In this document: positions 49,973 through 60,456 of the stretch, in pieces
Numbering within the stretch: the first letter of the stretch is position 1
How the letters are laid out: the number at the start of each line of letters is the position of its first letter
Assembly: GCA_051252005.1 (NCBI GenBank)
Contig: JBPOEZ010000001.1
Location: forward strand, 62,001-126,000
Length of the DNA stretch: 64,000 nt
Direction: 5' to 3'
Origin: JACOMS01 sp051252005
GTDB lineage: Bacteria > Pseudomonadota > Alphaproteobacteria > Caulobacterales > Maricaulaceae
Made by a program: the position numbers and the translations under genes
Notes under the pieces: model-generated
What the model was told of the DNA's origin: nothing
The model's database searches: none
What the model saw: the letters and a program-made list of their open reading frames with translations, nothing else

Positions 49973-51973
49973 ATGGAACATGTCGGTGAAATTGAAAAAC
50001 GGCTTTGGAGCGTTGCGGATAACCTTCGCGCCAATTCAAACTTCGCCAGTAATGAATATTTCATGCCTGTCATGGGGCTTATCTTCCTCCGCCATGCCTA
50101 TAGCCGCTATCTTTCTGCGAAGATTGAAATCGAGAAAGACCTCCCATCACGAGGAGGAAAAACGCGTGATCTAACCAAAGAAGACTTCTCACAGCGCGGA
50201 GCGATTTTCCTCCAGCCCGAAGCGCAATTTGACCATCTTGTCGCCTTGCCAGATGGCGATGACCGCGCAGCCGCTATCATTACCGCGATGGAGAGCATCG
50301 AAGCGGACTACCAAACCCTAGACGGCACACTGCCCAAGCAAGAATATCAAGAAATCGACAATGACGTGATTGCGCAGCTCTTGCGCACCTTTAACGACCC
50401 CGCACTTGAAAAAGCCGACGGAGACGTTTTTGGACGCATATACGAATATTTCCTGACCCAATTTGCGGATTTGAAAGCGCATGACGGCGGTGAATTCTTC
50501 ACGCCCCCATCCATCGTGCAAACGATTGTGAATGTCATTGAGCCTGACCACGGCAAAATCATTGATCCCGCTTGTGGTTCAGGCGGCATGTTCGTTCAAT
50601 CTGCGCATTTTATTGAGCGCATGAAGCTAAACCCGAATGAGCGCGTGACCTTTTACGGCATGGAGAAAAACGCGACCACCATTCGCCTCGGGAAGATGAA
50701 CCTAGCTGTGCATGGGCTTGAAGGGGATATACAGAAAGCCATTTCTTATTACGAAGACCCGCACGCTCTATTGGGTAAAGCAGACTTCGTCATGGCCAAC
50801 CCGCCATTCAACGTGGATGAAATTGACGCCGAGAAAATTAAAGATGATCCGCGCCTGACCTTTGGCCTGCCCGGTGTGAACAAAGGCGGCAAGGTTTCAA
50901 ACGGAAACTATGTGTGGATGTCTTACTTCCATTCATACCTATCCGAAAAAGGCCGCGCCGGATTTGTCATGTCATCCCAAGCCTCCTCTGCGGGGGGCGG
51001 TGAAGCCAAAGTGCGCGAAGCCATGATTAAATCGGGTGACGTTGATGTCATGATGGCTATTCGCGGGAACTTCTTTTACACGCGTTCCGTACCGTGTGAG
51101 CTTTGGTTCTTCGACAAAGACAAACCCGAAGCCATGCAGGACAAAGTCCTGATGATTGATGCGCGGAATATCTACCGCAAAGTGACGCGTAAGGTTTTTG
51201 ACTTCACTCTACAGCAGCAACAAAACTTAGCTTCGATCGTTTGGCTTTATCGCGGCCAACAAGAGCGCTTTTTAGAATTGGTTGAAAGCCACCAAGATTA
51301 TTCCATTGAAGCGGCAGAAGATTCATTTGACCCAATAACCTATTATGGCGATGCGCTCTTCAAATTGGTCAATGACCTTCCTGAGAACGCAACGCTTGTT
51401 GCAAACGTCAAAAGCTATCAAAAACTAGCGAATGATTTTTCGGAAGGCGTGAAACGCACGCGCAAAGAATGGGAAGAATTGGACAGTGATAATGCGGGTC
51501 TCACGACGGCTTTGGCATTAATTGAATCCATGGCGGACAATGCCAAGCATTTGATGAAGGCGGGGAATGAGTGCCTTAAGGCCATCAATGCGCATTGCGA
51601 CTCGCATGAGCTTAACAAAGGGCGGCTTAATCCGACCAAGGCTCTGGGGGCGCTTAAGGCCGATGTCGTGGAAATATTGAAACAAGTGTCTTATTTCCAC
51701 CATCATGCAAATTGGCTGCAAAGCCGCTTTCCTAACGCGGAGCTTTGCGATGTCGAAGGCCTCGTGAAGTTGGTGGATCACACAGATTTAAAAGAAAATG
51801 ACTGGAGCCTGACGCCGGGGCGCTATGTTGGCGTGGCCGCTAAAATCGAAGATGAAGACTTCGATTTTGAAGAGGCAATGACCGAGATTCATAGAGAGAT
51901 TGAAGAGTTGAATGCGGAGGCAGCGACACTTGCGGCGACTATTAAAAGTAATTTTGAAGATTTAATTTTATGA
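49973..51973 (+). CDS. hsdM: Type I restriction-modification DNA methyltransferase subunit
   Basis: 666 aa. SAM-binding DPACGSGG at 198-205 and catalytic NPPF at 275-278 (adenine N6 methylation). The N-terminal 'EIEKRLWSVADNLRANSNFASNEYFMPVMGLIFLRHAY' is the HsdM helical start and 'GEFFTPPSIVQTIVNVIEP' precedes motif X/I. The C-terminal 150 residues are helical, for HsdS contact. Its stop overlaps hsdS as ATGA. With HsdS it methylates host DNA; with HsdR it cuts unmethylated DNA. Confidence 0.97.
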   Translation: MEHVGEIEKRLWSVADNLRANSNFASNEYFMPVMGLIFLRHAYSRYLSAKIEIEKDLPSRGGKTRDLTKEDFSQRGAIFLQPEAQFDHLVALPDGDDRAAAIITAMESIEADYQTLDGTLPKQEYQEIDNDVIAQLLRTFNDPALEKADGDVFGRIYEYFLTQFADLKAHDGGEFFTPPSIVQTIVNVIEPDHGKIIDPACGSGGMFVQSAHFIERMKLNPNERVTFYGMEKNATTIRLGKMNLAVHGLEGDIQKAISYYEDPHALLGKADFVMANPPFNVDEIDAEKIKDDPRLTFGLPGVNKGGKVSNGNYVWMSYFHSYLSEKGRAGFVMSSQASSAGGGEAKVREAMIKSGDVDVMMAIRGNFFYTRSVPCELWFFDKDKPEAMQDKVLMIDARNIYRKVTRKVFDFTLQQQQNLASIVWLYRGQQERFLELVESHQDYSIEAAEDSFDPITYYGDALFKLVNDLPENATLVANVKSYQKLANDFSEGVKRTRKEWEELDSDNAGLTTALALIESMADNAKHLMKAGNECLKAINAHCDSHELNKGRLNPTKALGALKADVVEILKQVSYFHHHANWLQSRFPNAELCDVEGLVKLVDHTDLKENDWSLTPGRYVGVAAKIEDEDFDFEEAMTEIHREIEELNAEAATLAATIKSNFEDLIL

Positions 51974-53193
51974 GTTGGTCAGAACAAACACTTGGTGAAT
52001 TGATGGATGAAGAGGGTGGGTTAATTCAAACTGGCCCTTTCGGTTCACAGCTCAAACAAAGTGAATACCAAGAATTTGGCATTCCAGTAATCATGCCGAC
52101 TAATATTCATGATGGTCAAATCGACCAAACTAATATTGCCCGAATTTCAGATATAAAATCTAACCAACTGTCTAGGCATCATGTTAGGGCGCATACTATC
52201 GTGCTTCCTAGGCGAGGAGAGATTTCAAAAAGAGCCTATATAAGACCTGAACAAGAAGGGTGGTTGTGTGGAACTGGCTGTTTAAAAATTGAACCGCAAG
52301 GCATTAAAATACACCCAAGATTTCTTTACTACTTCATGGATACGCCTAACGCCATTGATTGGCTGCTTAAAAACGCTGTTGGTTCAACAATGTTAAATTT
52401 AAGTGCAAAAATTCTAAATCGTTTTCCCGTTAAATACCCTGAGATTGAGGAGCAAAAACACATAGCCTCCATCCTCTCAGCCTATGACGACCTGATTGAG
52501 AATAATCAGCGGCGAATTTCTTTGTTGGAGGAGTCGGCGCGTTTGCTCTATCGCGAATGGTTTGTGCATCTCCGATTCCCCGGATATGCGACCACAAAGA
52601 TTATTGATGGTGTGCCTGAAGGGTGGAGAAAACAGACACTTGGCGACGTGGTTACCACTAACCCTGAGAGTTATAAAAAAGGTAAATTACCAGACACCAT
52701 CAATTACATTGATATTTCTTCCGTGAGCACAGGACAGATAAATTATAAAACTGAGATGTCTGGTTTAGAAGCACCGGGTCGAGCGCGACGAATTGCAAAG
52801 CATGGAGATGTAATCTGGTCAAACGTGAGGCCAAACCTCAGAGCGTATAGCATGGTCTTAAAGCCTCATGAGAGGGATGTTTTTTCGACTGGCTTTACAG
52901 TGTTGAGGGCAAAAGAAATCTCTCATTACTTCTTATATTTTCATGCGACATCGGATCAATTTGTTGAATACCTTATAAACTATGCCACTGGGACGAGCTA
53001 TCCAGCTGTTCGACCTGAGGATTTTGAGCGTGCAGATGTGTTGCTCCCATCGGATAAGCTATCCGAGAGCTTTGATAATTTTTGTTCGCCAATCTTCGAT
53101 CAAATATCTGCATTGAGTAACGAGAATGACTTTTTAAGCAAAGCCCGCGATCACCTCTTACCGCGTCTGATGGATGGAAGGGTGGAAGTATGA
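51970..53193 (+). CDS. hsdS: Type I restriction-modification specificity subunit
   Basis: 407 aa. Two target-recognition domains: the first opens with 'WSEQTLGELMDEEGGLIQTGPFGSQLKQSEY', the second with 'GWRKQTLGDVVTTNPESYKKG', each followed by a helical spacer ('EEQKHIASILSAYDDLIENNQRRI' is the classic one). This fixes the split DNA site recognised by the complex; the site itself cannot be read from sequence. Overlaps hsdM and hsdR by ATGA. Codon and base use are more A/T-rich in the recognition domains, as expected for swapped modules. Confidence 0.96.
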   Translation: MSWSEQTLGELMDEEGGLIQTGPFGSQLKQSEYQEFGIPVIMPTNIHDGQIDQTNIARISDIKSNQLSRHHVRAHTIVLPRRGEISKRAYIRPEQEGWLCGTGCLKIEPQGIKIHPRFLYYFMDTPNAIDWLLKNAVGSTMLNLSAKILNRFPVKYPEIEEQKHIASILSAYDDLIENNQRRISLLEESARLLYREWFVHLRFPGYATTKIIDGVPEGWRKQTLGDVVTTNPESYKKGKLPDTINYIDISSVSTGQINYKTEMSGLEAPGRARRIAKHGDVIWSNVRPNLRAYSMVLKPHERDVFSTGFTVLRAKEISHYFLYFHATSDQFVEYLINYATGTSYPAVRPEDFERADVLLPSDKLSESFDNFCSPIFDQISALSNENDFLSKARDHLLPRLMDGRVEV

Positions 53194-56100
53194 GCTACAA
53201 CGAAGACAATCTGACCCAGAAGACCATGTCCGATTACATGGAGAAGACACTCGGTTGGGAGAATGTCTTTGCTTTTAATACTGAAACCTTTGGAGTTGAT
53301 GGCACATTAGGGCGTAAGTCTGACCGTGAGATTGTTCTAACTCGCTATTTACGCCAAGCCCTTGTGAAGTTTAACCCTAAGTTCCCCGATGTGGTCTACG
53401 ACAAAGCGATTACGCAAGTCATAGATACACTCGGTTTCCAATCCATCGTCCAGACCAACCGCGAGAAATACAATCTGATCCGCGACGGCATTTTGGTCAG
53501 TCACCGTGAAAAAGGCGAGACCAAGAAAATACGGCTACGCGTTTTTGATTTTGATGACGCTGAGAACAATCACTTCCTTTGCGTGCGGGAGCTATGGGTG
53601 CGCGGCACGGCGCATAGAAGGCGGCCTGACATCATCGGCTATGTCAACGGATTGCCGCTCTTATTTGTAGAGTGCAAACGCCCCGATAAATCACTTCGCC
53701 GCGCCTATAATGACAATATATCCGATTACAAAGATACCATTCCGCACGCCTTCAATTTCAACGCCATGGTTATGTTATCCAATGGGATTGAAGGCAAGAT
53801 TGGTTCTATCACCGCTAAGTACGAGCATTATAGCGATTGGAAGCGCCTGAAAGAAAATGACAAAGGTATGGTGCAGATGGAGCAACTCCTAAAGGGGGTA
53901 TGCGACAAAGCCAATTTCATGGACATCTTCGAGAACTTTGTTCTCTTTGATGATAGCGGAACAAGCCTTGCCAAGATTGTAGCAAGAAACCATCAATATC
54001 TAGGTGTTAATAAGGCATTGGAGGCCGTGCGCAACCGCGAGGCACGAGACGGGAAACTAGGTGTGTTCTGGCATACGCAAGGTTCAGGCAAGTCCTATTC
54101 AATGGCCTTCTTTGCGCAAAAGGTACGCCGCAAAATTGGCGGTGATTTCACCTTCCTATTGCTGACAGACCGCACAGACTTGGACAGTCAAATCTATAAA
54201 ACCTTCGCCGGTGTTGGGCTTGCCAATAATGACAAAGAAAAATGCCGTGCCGATAGTGGCGACGAGCTGAAGACGCTTCTATCCGAACATAAAGCCTTCG
54301 TGTTCACGCTTATCCAAAAATTCAATCAAGAGATTGAAGAGGGTGAGGCCTACTCCACGCGCAAGAACATCATCGTCATGACAGATGAAGCGCACCGAAC
54401 GCAATATGGACAGCTTGCTTTAAACATGCGCAACGCGTTGCCCTATGCCAACTTCATGGGCTTTACCGGAACGCCTTTATTCAAAGACGATGAAATGACG
54501 AAGCGCATCTTTGGTGGCTATGTCTCCACCTATGGCTTCCAGCGGGCCATTGAAGATAATGCGACTTTGCCGCTTTACTATGACGCACGCGGCGACAAAC
54601 TTGGCGTATCAGGCGATGGACTGAATGAAAAACTCGCCAAGGCCATCGAAGAGGCGGACATTGAAGATGCGGACGTCGCCGCGAAGCTCGAAGATGAGCT
54701 AAAGCGCGAGTACCATGTGGTGACAGCAGAGAAGCGCCTTCGCCATATCGCCAAAGACTTTGCCCATCATTTCTCAACCAACTGGGAGACTGGCAAATCC
54801 ATGTATGTCGCGATTGATAAAATCACGGCAGTGCGAATGCACGGATTCATCGCCGAATATTGGCAAGACGAGATCAAAGCCCGCGTAGCGGATTTGAAAA
54901 ACGCGGTTGATGAGCAAGACCTCACATTGCGACAGCGACAACTTGATTGGATGCGCGAGACCGAAATGGCGGTAGTCGTGAGTGACGAACAAGGCGAAGT
55001 CGATAAATTCCGCAAATGGGACTTGGATATTGTTCCGCACCGCAAACGCATGAAAGATGGCTTTACCTTATCCGATGGCAAGCGCGTCGATGTGGAAACC
55101 GCCTTCAAACGTGAAGATCATCCTTTGCGTATTGTAATCGTCTGCGCCATGTGGCTGACAGGCTTTGACGTGCCTTCACTCTCTACCCTGTACCTAGACA
55201 AGCCATTGCAGGCGCACACCTTGATGCAAGCCATTGCCCGCGCCAACCGCGTGAAGGAAGGCAAGAACAACGGGCTTATCGTTGATTATTGCGGTATCCT
55301 TAAAAACCTACGCAAAGCCCTTGCGACATTCGCAGGCCATACAGGAACCGATACCCCAGAGGGGGGAGGCGAAGAAACCGATCCACTCCACCCCGAAGAA
55401 GAGCTGCTTGAAGAACTAGCAGGGGCAATCAAGATTGTAGAAGAAGAATTGGCAAAAAATGGCTTCAACTTAAGTGACCTTCACGCCGCAGAAGGCTTTG
55501 CAAAAAATGCCGCGCTCGTCGCCGCAAAGGAAGCCATCAATATCAGTGATGAAACCCGCAAAATGTTCGAAATCGCCGCGCGTGCCGTTTTCCGAAAATA
55601 CAAGGCCTGCCTGACCTTCAAAGGGGTTTTCGCCTTCAAGGATGACTATGATGCCATACGCTTCGTTTACAACATCTTGGAGGAAGACCGCGTAAAGGCC
55701 GATACCTCAGCCATCATACGAAAATTAAATGAGATTGTGAGCGAAGCCATCACCGTCAAACAAGTGGACGAGACGGAACGGGTGTTTGACATGTCAAAAA
55801 TCAACTTTGATCTTCTTCGCAAGGAATTTGAGGCCAGCCCTAATAAAAACTCGGATGTCCAAGACCTGCGCGGCGTAATTGAAAAACGCCTCAATAAAAT
55901 GCTCATGGAAAACCCAATCCGAACAGATTTCCAGCAACGCTTTGCGGAAATCATTTCAGAATATAACCTTGAGAAAGATAAAAACACGATTGAACAAACT
56001 TTCGAAGCCTTAATGCGCCTCACCGCAGAAATGCAGGAAGAGGAGCTGGCATACGCCGCAGAGGGATTTGAAAACCAAGAGCAGAAAACAGTCTATGACA

Positions 56101-56399
56101 TGCTGATTAAGCCGGAGCTTTCAAAGTCAGACATCAAGAAAATCAAAGCGACTTCCGTCGGACTTTTGCAGCAAATTGAAAAACAATTGAAAAACGTCCA
56201 AGGCATTTTCACTAAAGAAAGCACGCGTGACGGCTTTCGTCAGAACATCTATGATTATTTATATAGCGACGCCACAGGTCTACCAGCCAGCAGCTATGAT
56301 GAAGAGGAGTTATCGCTCGTGACGGACAGCCTTATGATGTTCTTTGCGAATAAGGGTGCACAATCTCAGTCTTTTAGTCAGCACTCTCAATATGGCTGA
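53190..56399 (+). CDS. hsdR: Type I restriction endonuclease subunit
   Basis: 1069 aa. N-terminal PD-(D/E)XK nuclease with Asp147 ('RRPDIIGYVNG') and Glu161-Cys-Lys163 ('LLFVECKRP'); SF2 translocase with Walker A QGSGKS at 297-302 and DEAH at 399-402 ('IIVMTDEAHRTQYG'), 'VIVCAMWLTGFDVPSLSTLYLDKPL' and 'MQAIARANRVKEGK' as later motifs. Translocates DNA and cuts at a distance from the site. Its stop overlaps the start of the NTPase-nuclease gene by 8 bp, so that gene belongs to the same operon. Confidence 0.97.
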   Translation: MSYNEDNLTQKTMSDYMEKTLGWENVFAFNTETFGVDGTLGRKSDREIVLTRYLRQALVKFNPKFPDVVYDKAITQVIDTLGFQSIVQTNREKYNLIRDGILVSHREKGETKKIRLRVFDFDDAENNHFLCVRELWVRGTAHRRRPDIIGYVNGLPLLFVECKRPDKSLRRAYNDNISDYKDTIPHAFNFNAMVMLSNGIEGKIGSITAKYEHYSDWKRLKENDKGMVQMEQLLKGVCDKANFMDIFENFVLFDDSGTSLAKIVARNHQYLGVNKALEAVRNREARDGKLGVFWHTQGSGKSYSMAFFAQKVRRKIGGDFTFLLLTDRTDLDSQIYKTFAGVGLANNDKEKCRADSGDELKTLLSEHKAFVFTLIQKFNQEIEEGEAYSTRKNIIVMTDEAHRTQYGQLALNMRNALPYANFMGFTGTPLFKDDEMTKRIFGGYVSTYGFQRAIEDNATLPLYYDARGDKLGVSGDGLNEKLAKAIEEADIEDADVAAKLEDELKREYHVVTAEKRLRHIAKDFAHHFSTNWETGKSMYVAIDKITAVRMHGFIAEYWQDEIKARVADLKNAVDEQDLTLRQRQLDWMRETEMAVVVSDEQGEVDKFRKWDLDIVPHRKRMKDGFTLSDGKRVDVETAFKREDHPLRIVIVCAMWLTGFDVPSLSTLYLDKPLQAHTLMQAIARANRVKEGKNNGLIVDYCGILKNLRKALATFAGHTGTDTPEGGGEETDPLHPEEELLEELAGAIKIVEEELAKNGFNLSDLHAAEGFAKNAALVAAKEAINISDETRKMFEIAARAVFRKYKACLTFKGVFAFKDDYDAIRFVYNILEEDRVKADTSAIIRKLNEIVSEAITVKQVDETERVFDMSKINFDLLRKEFEASPNKNSDVQDLRGVIEKRLNKMLMENPIRTDFQQRFAEIISEYNLEKDKNTIEQTFEALMRLTAEMQEEELAYAAEGFENQEQKTVYDMLIKPELSKSDIKKIKATSVGLLQQIEKQLKNVQGIFTKESTRDGFRQNIYDYLYSDATGLPASSYDEEELSLVTDSLMMFFANKGAQSQSFSQHSQYG

Positions 56400-59300
56400 G
56401 CCTACACAACATTACATCAAACGTATGTTGAGAGACGATCAGCAAAACCTCTCTCAAGACGAGTTGCTCACTGGTGCCAAAATCACATTAGTGCTAGCTG
56501 AACCGGGAGGAGGAAAAACCGCCCTTCTTGATGATTTGGCTTATTCTTTGAATACTGAGCGAATTAAAGCAAGTTTATTTCTTCACAAGACAAAATTCAA
56601 AAATGCGAAAACCCTAATCATTGATGGGCTAGATGAGGTCGCAAAAATAGATCTTTCGGCAATTGATGCGATAATAATGAAAGCGGCCGAGTTGGAGCCT
56701 GACAAAGTAATATTTGCCAGTCGTGCTGCCCAGTGGGAGCAAGCTAGAACCAAAACAATCGAATCTGCCTTCAGTGAAGCTCCAAGAGTCGCATACTTGT
56801 ATGAGCTATCGGAAGCAGAGCAAAAGGAATTGTTTGCTAGCTATAAGCCTAAGGAAAGCTTTGACGATTTTAAATCAAGCTTAGATACTTTGAATCTCTC
56901 TGGATTACTCGGAAATCCGCAGATGTTAAAAATATTCGCCGACGCCTATGTGCGAAATGGCGGAAAATTCTCAACAAAAGACCAAGTCTTTAGAGACGCG
57001 ATTGAGCAATTGGCCTCGGAGAACAATGAAGGTCATTCCAAAAAAGATAGGCCCCCATCAGCGACGATAGCTCTCGAAGGTGATGAGATATTTTGCAAAG
57101 TTCTATTGAGCGGTAGTACAGGCATCGCCACGACGGAAGCCGCGAGTGACCAATCTTTTCCCTATGTAAGAAGCATCTTAGCTTCTGGTAGTGCAAATGA
57201 GGCTTATGCCCCTCTTACGGGGCTGTTTAAGCCTTCAGACGCTCCCGACCAACATGAGCCAATTCACAGAATTATTGCGGAATATTCAGCGGCACGCTAC
57301 TTGGTAAGGCGTATTCAAGACCAAAGTGACCGATTAACGCTAAAGCGCATATTGGCAGTGATAGCGCCTAATAATGTACCAAGAACAGAACTTAGAGGCT
57401 TAATTTCATGGATGGCCACTCAGGGCAGTGACGATATAGCAAAAGCTATTATAGACATCGATCCTTATGCAGTAATATCCGATGGAGACCCCTCTTTGTT
57501 GAGCGCGACATCGAAAATAAGCCTATTGAAAGCGCTGATAGACTATGCTGAAAAAGACCCTTATTTTCGTGGCTCCGAGGGATGGCGCACCTTTAGCGTA
57601 GACGGCTTTTTCACTCCTGACGTAGTTGAAGCGACAAAAGAACTTTTGGCTGATAACTCGATCAATCCAAATCTTCGTGAGTTAATTCTTGAATTGATTA
57701 AAAATTCACCGGCTACATCTTGTCTTAGAGCAGAGATATTATCACTGGCTTTGGATGCTGGATCAAAAGAGGGAATAAGGGCTAGAGCCTTAGAAGCTCT
57801 CCAAGAGTTAAATGATTTTGATTGGATAAGTGCGTTTGATGGTCTTGTAGTTGAGAACAGTAGTTTGTCCCTCAAGTTGGCCGCTTCGCTTATTATTCAT
57901 TATGGCGTCGAAAATCTCGATGCCGACAAGCTCTTAAATATTATCGAATCATTGATTACAGCTTACTATCCCAGTCAAACTAAGTCAGGTAGGCGGCGCT
58001 CCACAAAGATCGGGGCAAAGTATTTTATAACGCGCTTAATACGGTTATTAGATAGGCCGACCACTATATTTTTACTGGATTCGCTGAGTAAAAGTCTCTC
58101 ATGTGTCTGCGCTCCGAAGAGGCAGTATGAGTGTCATTGCCGTGATGGAAAAAGCAAAATGATTGGCCGCCTCATGGACAATTTGTTCAAAGAGGGCGAT
58201 GAACTGCCAACGGCTGAGCAAATATATGCTTGGACGAAGAACTTGAAATTTCAAAACTCCGGCGGCGTGAGCGACAGTGCCAGCGTGCAGGCATTGCATA
58301 ATAACGACGATTTGCGACAGGCCGTTCAACGCTTAATATTTGGTCACTTGACTGACCCGCAAACGATTCAGGATACGCAGTTCGATCTCCATATGAATTA
58401 CGGGCATGCTGGTGTCAGTTTTAGGAGCGGCGATTTCAGGGCAATTTCCGACTTTGCCTTTGAAACTGATAATGTGGCCCTTTGGGAGAAGTTCATAGCG
58501 CAGCACAGATTCTATGAAAAAAAGAGCTTCGAAAATCCCCATCGCACACACATGCGCAAACAGGCGCTAAATAAGGCAGAATTTGGTAAAGTCTGGGCTA
58601 AGCACAACCGTGCAAGCAAGGAAAACTATATAAAAGATGGCTTTAAAAGCAGCTATGCCGCGAAGAAACACCGTAAACGGCGGGCGGCTGTCAAAACAGA
58701 TAATCAACAGCATTTCGATGATAATATTGAGCTGATATCTCAAGGCCGCCATTTTGGATGGCTTAAGATTTTCGCCGAAGGTTATTTAGCAAGTGACCTC
58801 CGACACTTTCCAGAAATGGTCGACTCTGATTTACCCGCAAATGCGCTTCTTAATTGTTTTGATTTCATAGAACCAGATCTTCCGAGTTTGACTGAAATCA
58901 GCAAAAGCAATGGAACATACCATACTGTAATCGTCGCTCATGCAGCCTGTTACGTTCATTTCAGAAAGTTTGGTCACCTAAATGGCATTAGCAGAGAGAT
59001 TTTAACTGCGGTAAAAACCGAAGCTATGCTCAGTAATGAGGATGATAGCGACGCGTTCAACGCGGAAATTAGCAAGAAAGTTTTTGGCACCCCACAAGAT
59101 GCCGAAGATTTCATTAGAACGATGGTAGAACCACAACTTGAAGACTCGAACAGACCACATACGAATGTCGGGTGGTTAGAGTATCAACCGGAGTTCAGCC
59201 ATCTACAGGAATCATTGGCTATTGAATGGCTTGAACGTTTTCCTGAAATGCATTTACAGCCAACTAATACACTTTTTAAATTGGCGGCGGAAAAAAGCCA

Positions 59301-60411
59301 TGGTTCCCGCTTGAAAGCATTAATCGATAGCCAGGTGCAGCGTCTAAGTAAGCCTCCATCTGACCCTAATGAAATCGAAGAATTCGAGAAAGCACGCGAT
59401 TATTGGAATCTTCGGAAATTCTTTTTCTTCGATGAATGCGATGATGCAACAATATCATGGCTAAAGGAAAATAAAGAACGTCTCTTGGAAATAGACTCCA
59501 TTGTGGGGCGCGTACACAATGATGACGGCGCAAATTGGAAGACGTTAACTCCACAAAAGATAGGAATGATTTTAGACATTTTTGTAGATAAGTGGCCGAA
59601 AGTTACGTTGCCAAACTCTTGGGGGACTGGTGACCCACCCGAGCAAACGGCCTATCGTTTTCTCTCTGACCTTTGCTGGCGAATAGATAAAGGCGATGCT
59701 GATGCAGCGCTGGCCGTAATTGAAGCGTTATTGTCTGACGATAGGTTCTTAGACTTCACTGATGCCCTAAAATCTAAAAAAGTTGATGTACTGAAAGCGC
59801 TAGCATTAAAGAATTTCTCCCCTCCATCACCACAGACCCTTGTGGATATGTTGGACAATCAGCAGATTGCCTCAGTTGAAGATATGCGCGCTTTATTGCT
59901 GGAATTATTGGAGCAAACACAACGCTGGATAAGCGGTGCTGAAACAAACCCAGAAACATACTTTTATGACAAACAAAAAAATGGTGATCTTGTGCGGGTA
60001 GATGAAAACACTGCCACTAAAGTCATCGCTGATAGATTGCAGTCAAGATGTGAAGCTTTGGGTTTATCCGTAACCATTGAACATCATCTTCATGACGATA
60101 AACGGTCGGACTTTACACTTCGAACAAACATTCAAGGAACTGAATATTTACTTGTTACAGAGGTAAAAGGGCAGTGGCACAAGGAGCTTTATACTGCAGC
60201 GGCGACGCAATTATCCGAGCGCTATATGGGGCACCCCAATGCTGCCGATCAAGGCGTATATATTGCGTTATGGTTTGGTAGCGAATACCCAGTGGCAAAC
60301 AAATCACACGAAGTCACCTCTGCCGCTGAACTAAAGGCAAAGATAGAAGCTAACATGCCTGAAGAACTAAAAAGTAAGGTCGACGTATTCGTGCTAGACG
60401 TGTCGAAATGA
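56392..60411 (+). CDS. NACHT/STAND-like NTPase with C-terminal PD-(D/E)XK-like nuclease (putative defence protein)
   Basis: 1339 aa from ATG at 56392, which overlaps the hsdR stop; an earlier in-frame ATG (56344) would start well inside hsdR. Walker A AEPGGGKT at 36-43, Walker B LIIDGLDE at 75-82 with the DGLDE form typical of NACHT/STAND ATPases, and Arg111 in 'VIFASRAAQW' as sensor. A long alpha-helical, HEAT-like middle follows (from about residue 330). A Cys-rich 'CVCAPKRQYECHCRD' patch at about 570-584 may bind zinc. The C terminus has Asp1240 ('KRSDFTLRT') and Glu1257-Val-Lys1259 ('LLVTEVKGQW'), a PD-(D/E)XK-type motif. So: sensor NTPase with nuclease effector, resembling Avs-type defence proteins in logic but with the nuclease at the other end. 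Function inferred. Confidence 0.75.
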   Translation: MAEPTQHYIKRMLRDDQQNLSQDELLTGAKITLVLAEPGGGKTALLDDLAYSLNTERIKASLFLHKTKFKNAKTLIIDGLDEVAKIDLSAIDAIIMKAAELEPDKVIFASRAAQWEQARTKTIESAFSEAPRVAYLYELSEAEQKELFASYKPKESFDDFKSSLDTLNLSGLLGNPQMLKIFADAYVRNGGKFSTKDQVFRDAIEQLASENNEGHSKKDRPPSATIALEGDEIFCKVLLSGSTGIATTEAASDQSFPYVRSILASGSANEAYAPLTGLFKPSDAPDQHEPIHRIIAEYSAARYLVRRIQDQSDRLTLKRILAVIAPNNVPRTELRGLISWMATQGSDDIAKAIIDIDPYAVISDGDPSLLSATSKISLLKALIDYAEKDPYFRGSEGWRTFSVDGFFTPDVVEATKELLADNSINPNLRELILELIKNSPATSCLRAEILSLALDAGSKEGIRARALEALQELNDFDWISAFDGLVVENSSLSLKLAASLIIHYGVENLDADKLLNIIESLITAYYPSQTKSGRRRSTKIGAKYFITRLIRLLDRPTTIFLLDSLSKSLSCVCAPKRQYECHCRDGKSKMIGRLMDNLFKEGDELPTAEQIYAWTKNLKFQNSGGVSDSASVQALHNNDDLRQAVQRLIFGHLTDPQTIQDTQFDLHMNYGHAGVSFRSGDFRAISDFAFETDNVALWEKFIAQHRFYEKKSFENPHRTHMRKQALNKAEFGKVWAKHNRASKENYIKDGFKSSYAAKKHRKRRAAVKTDNQQHFDDNIELISQGRHFGWLKIFAEGYLASDLRHFPEMVDSDLPANALLNCFDFIEPDLPSLTEISKSNGTYHTVIVAHAACYVHFRKFGHLNGISREILTAVKTEAMLSNEDDSDAFNAEISKKVFGTPQDAEDFIRTMVEPQLEDSNRPHTNVGWLEYQPEFSHLQESLAIEWLERFPEMHLQPTNTLFKLAAEKSHGSRLKALIDSQVQRLSKPPSDPNEIEEFEKARDYWNLRKFFFFDECDDATISWLKENKERLLEIDSIVGRVHNDDGANWKTLTPQKIGMILDIFVDKWPKVTLPNSWGTGDPPEQTAYRFLSDLCWRIDKGDADAALAVIEALLSDDRFLDFTDALKSKKVDVLKALALKNFSPPSPQTLVDMLDNQQIASVEDMRALLLELLEQTQRWISGAETNPETYFYDKQKNGDLVRVDENTATKVIADRLQSRCEALGLSVTIEHHLHDDKRSDFTLRTNIQGTEYLLVTEVKGQWHKELYTAAATQLSERYMGHPNAADQGVYIALWFGSEYPVANKSHEVTSAAELKAKIEANMPEELKSKVDVFVLDVSK

Positions 60412-60456
60412 GTTTAAGTCTATTCTATCAAAGCGGCGGTATATAGAGGGAAAAAT

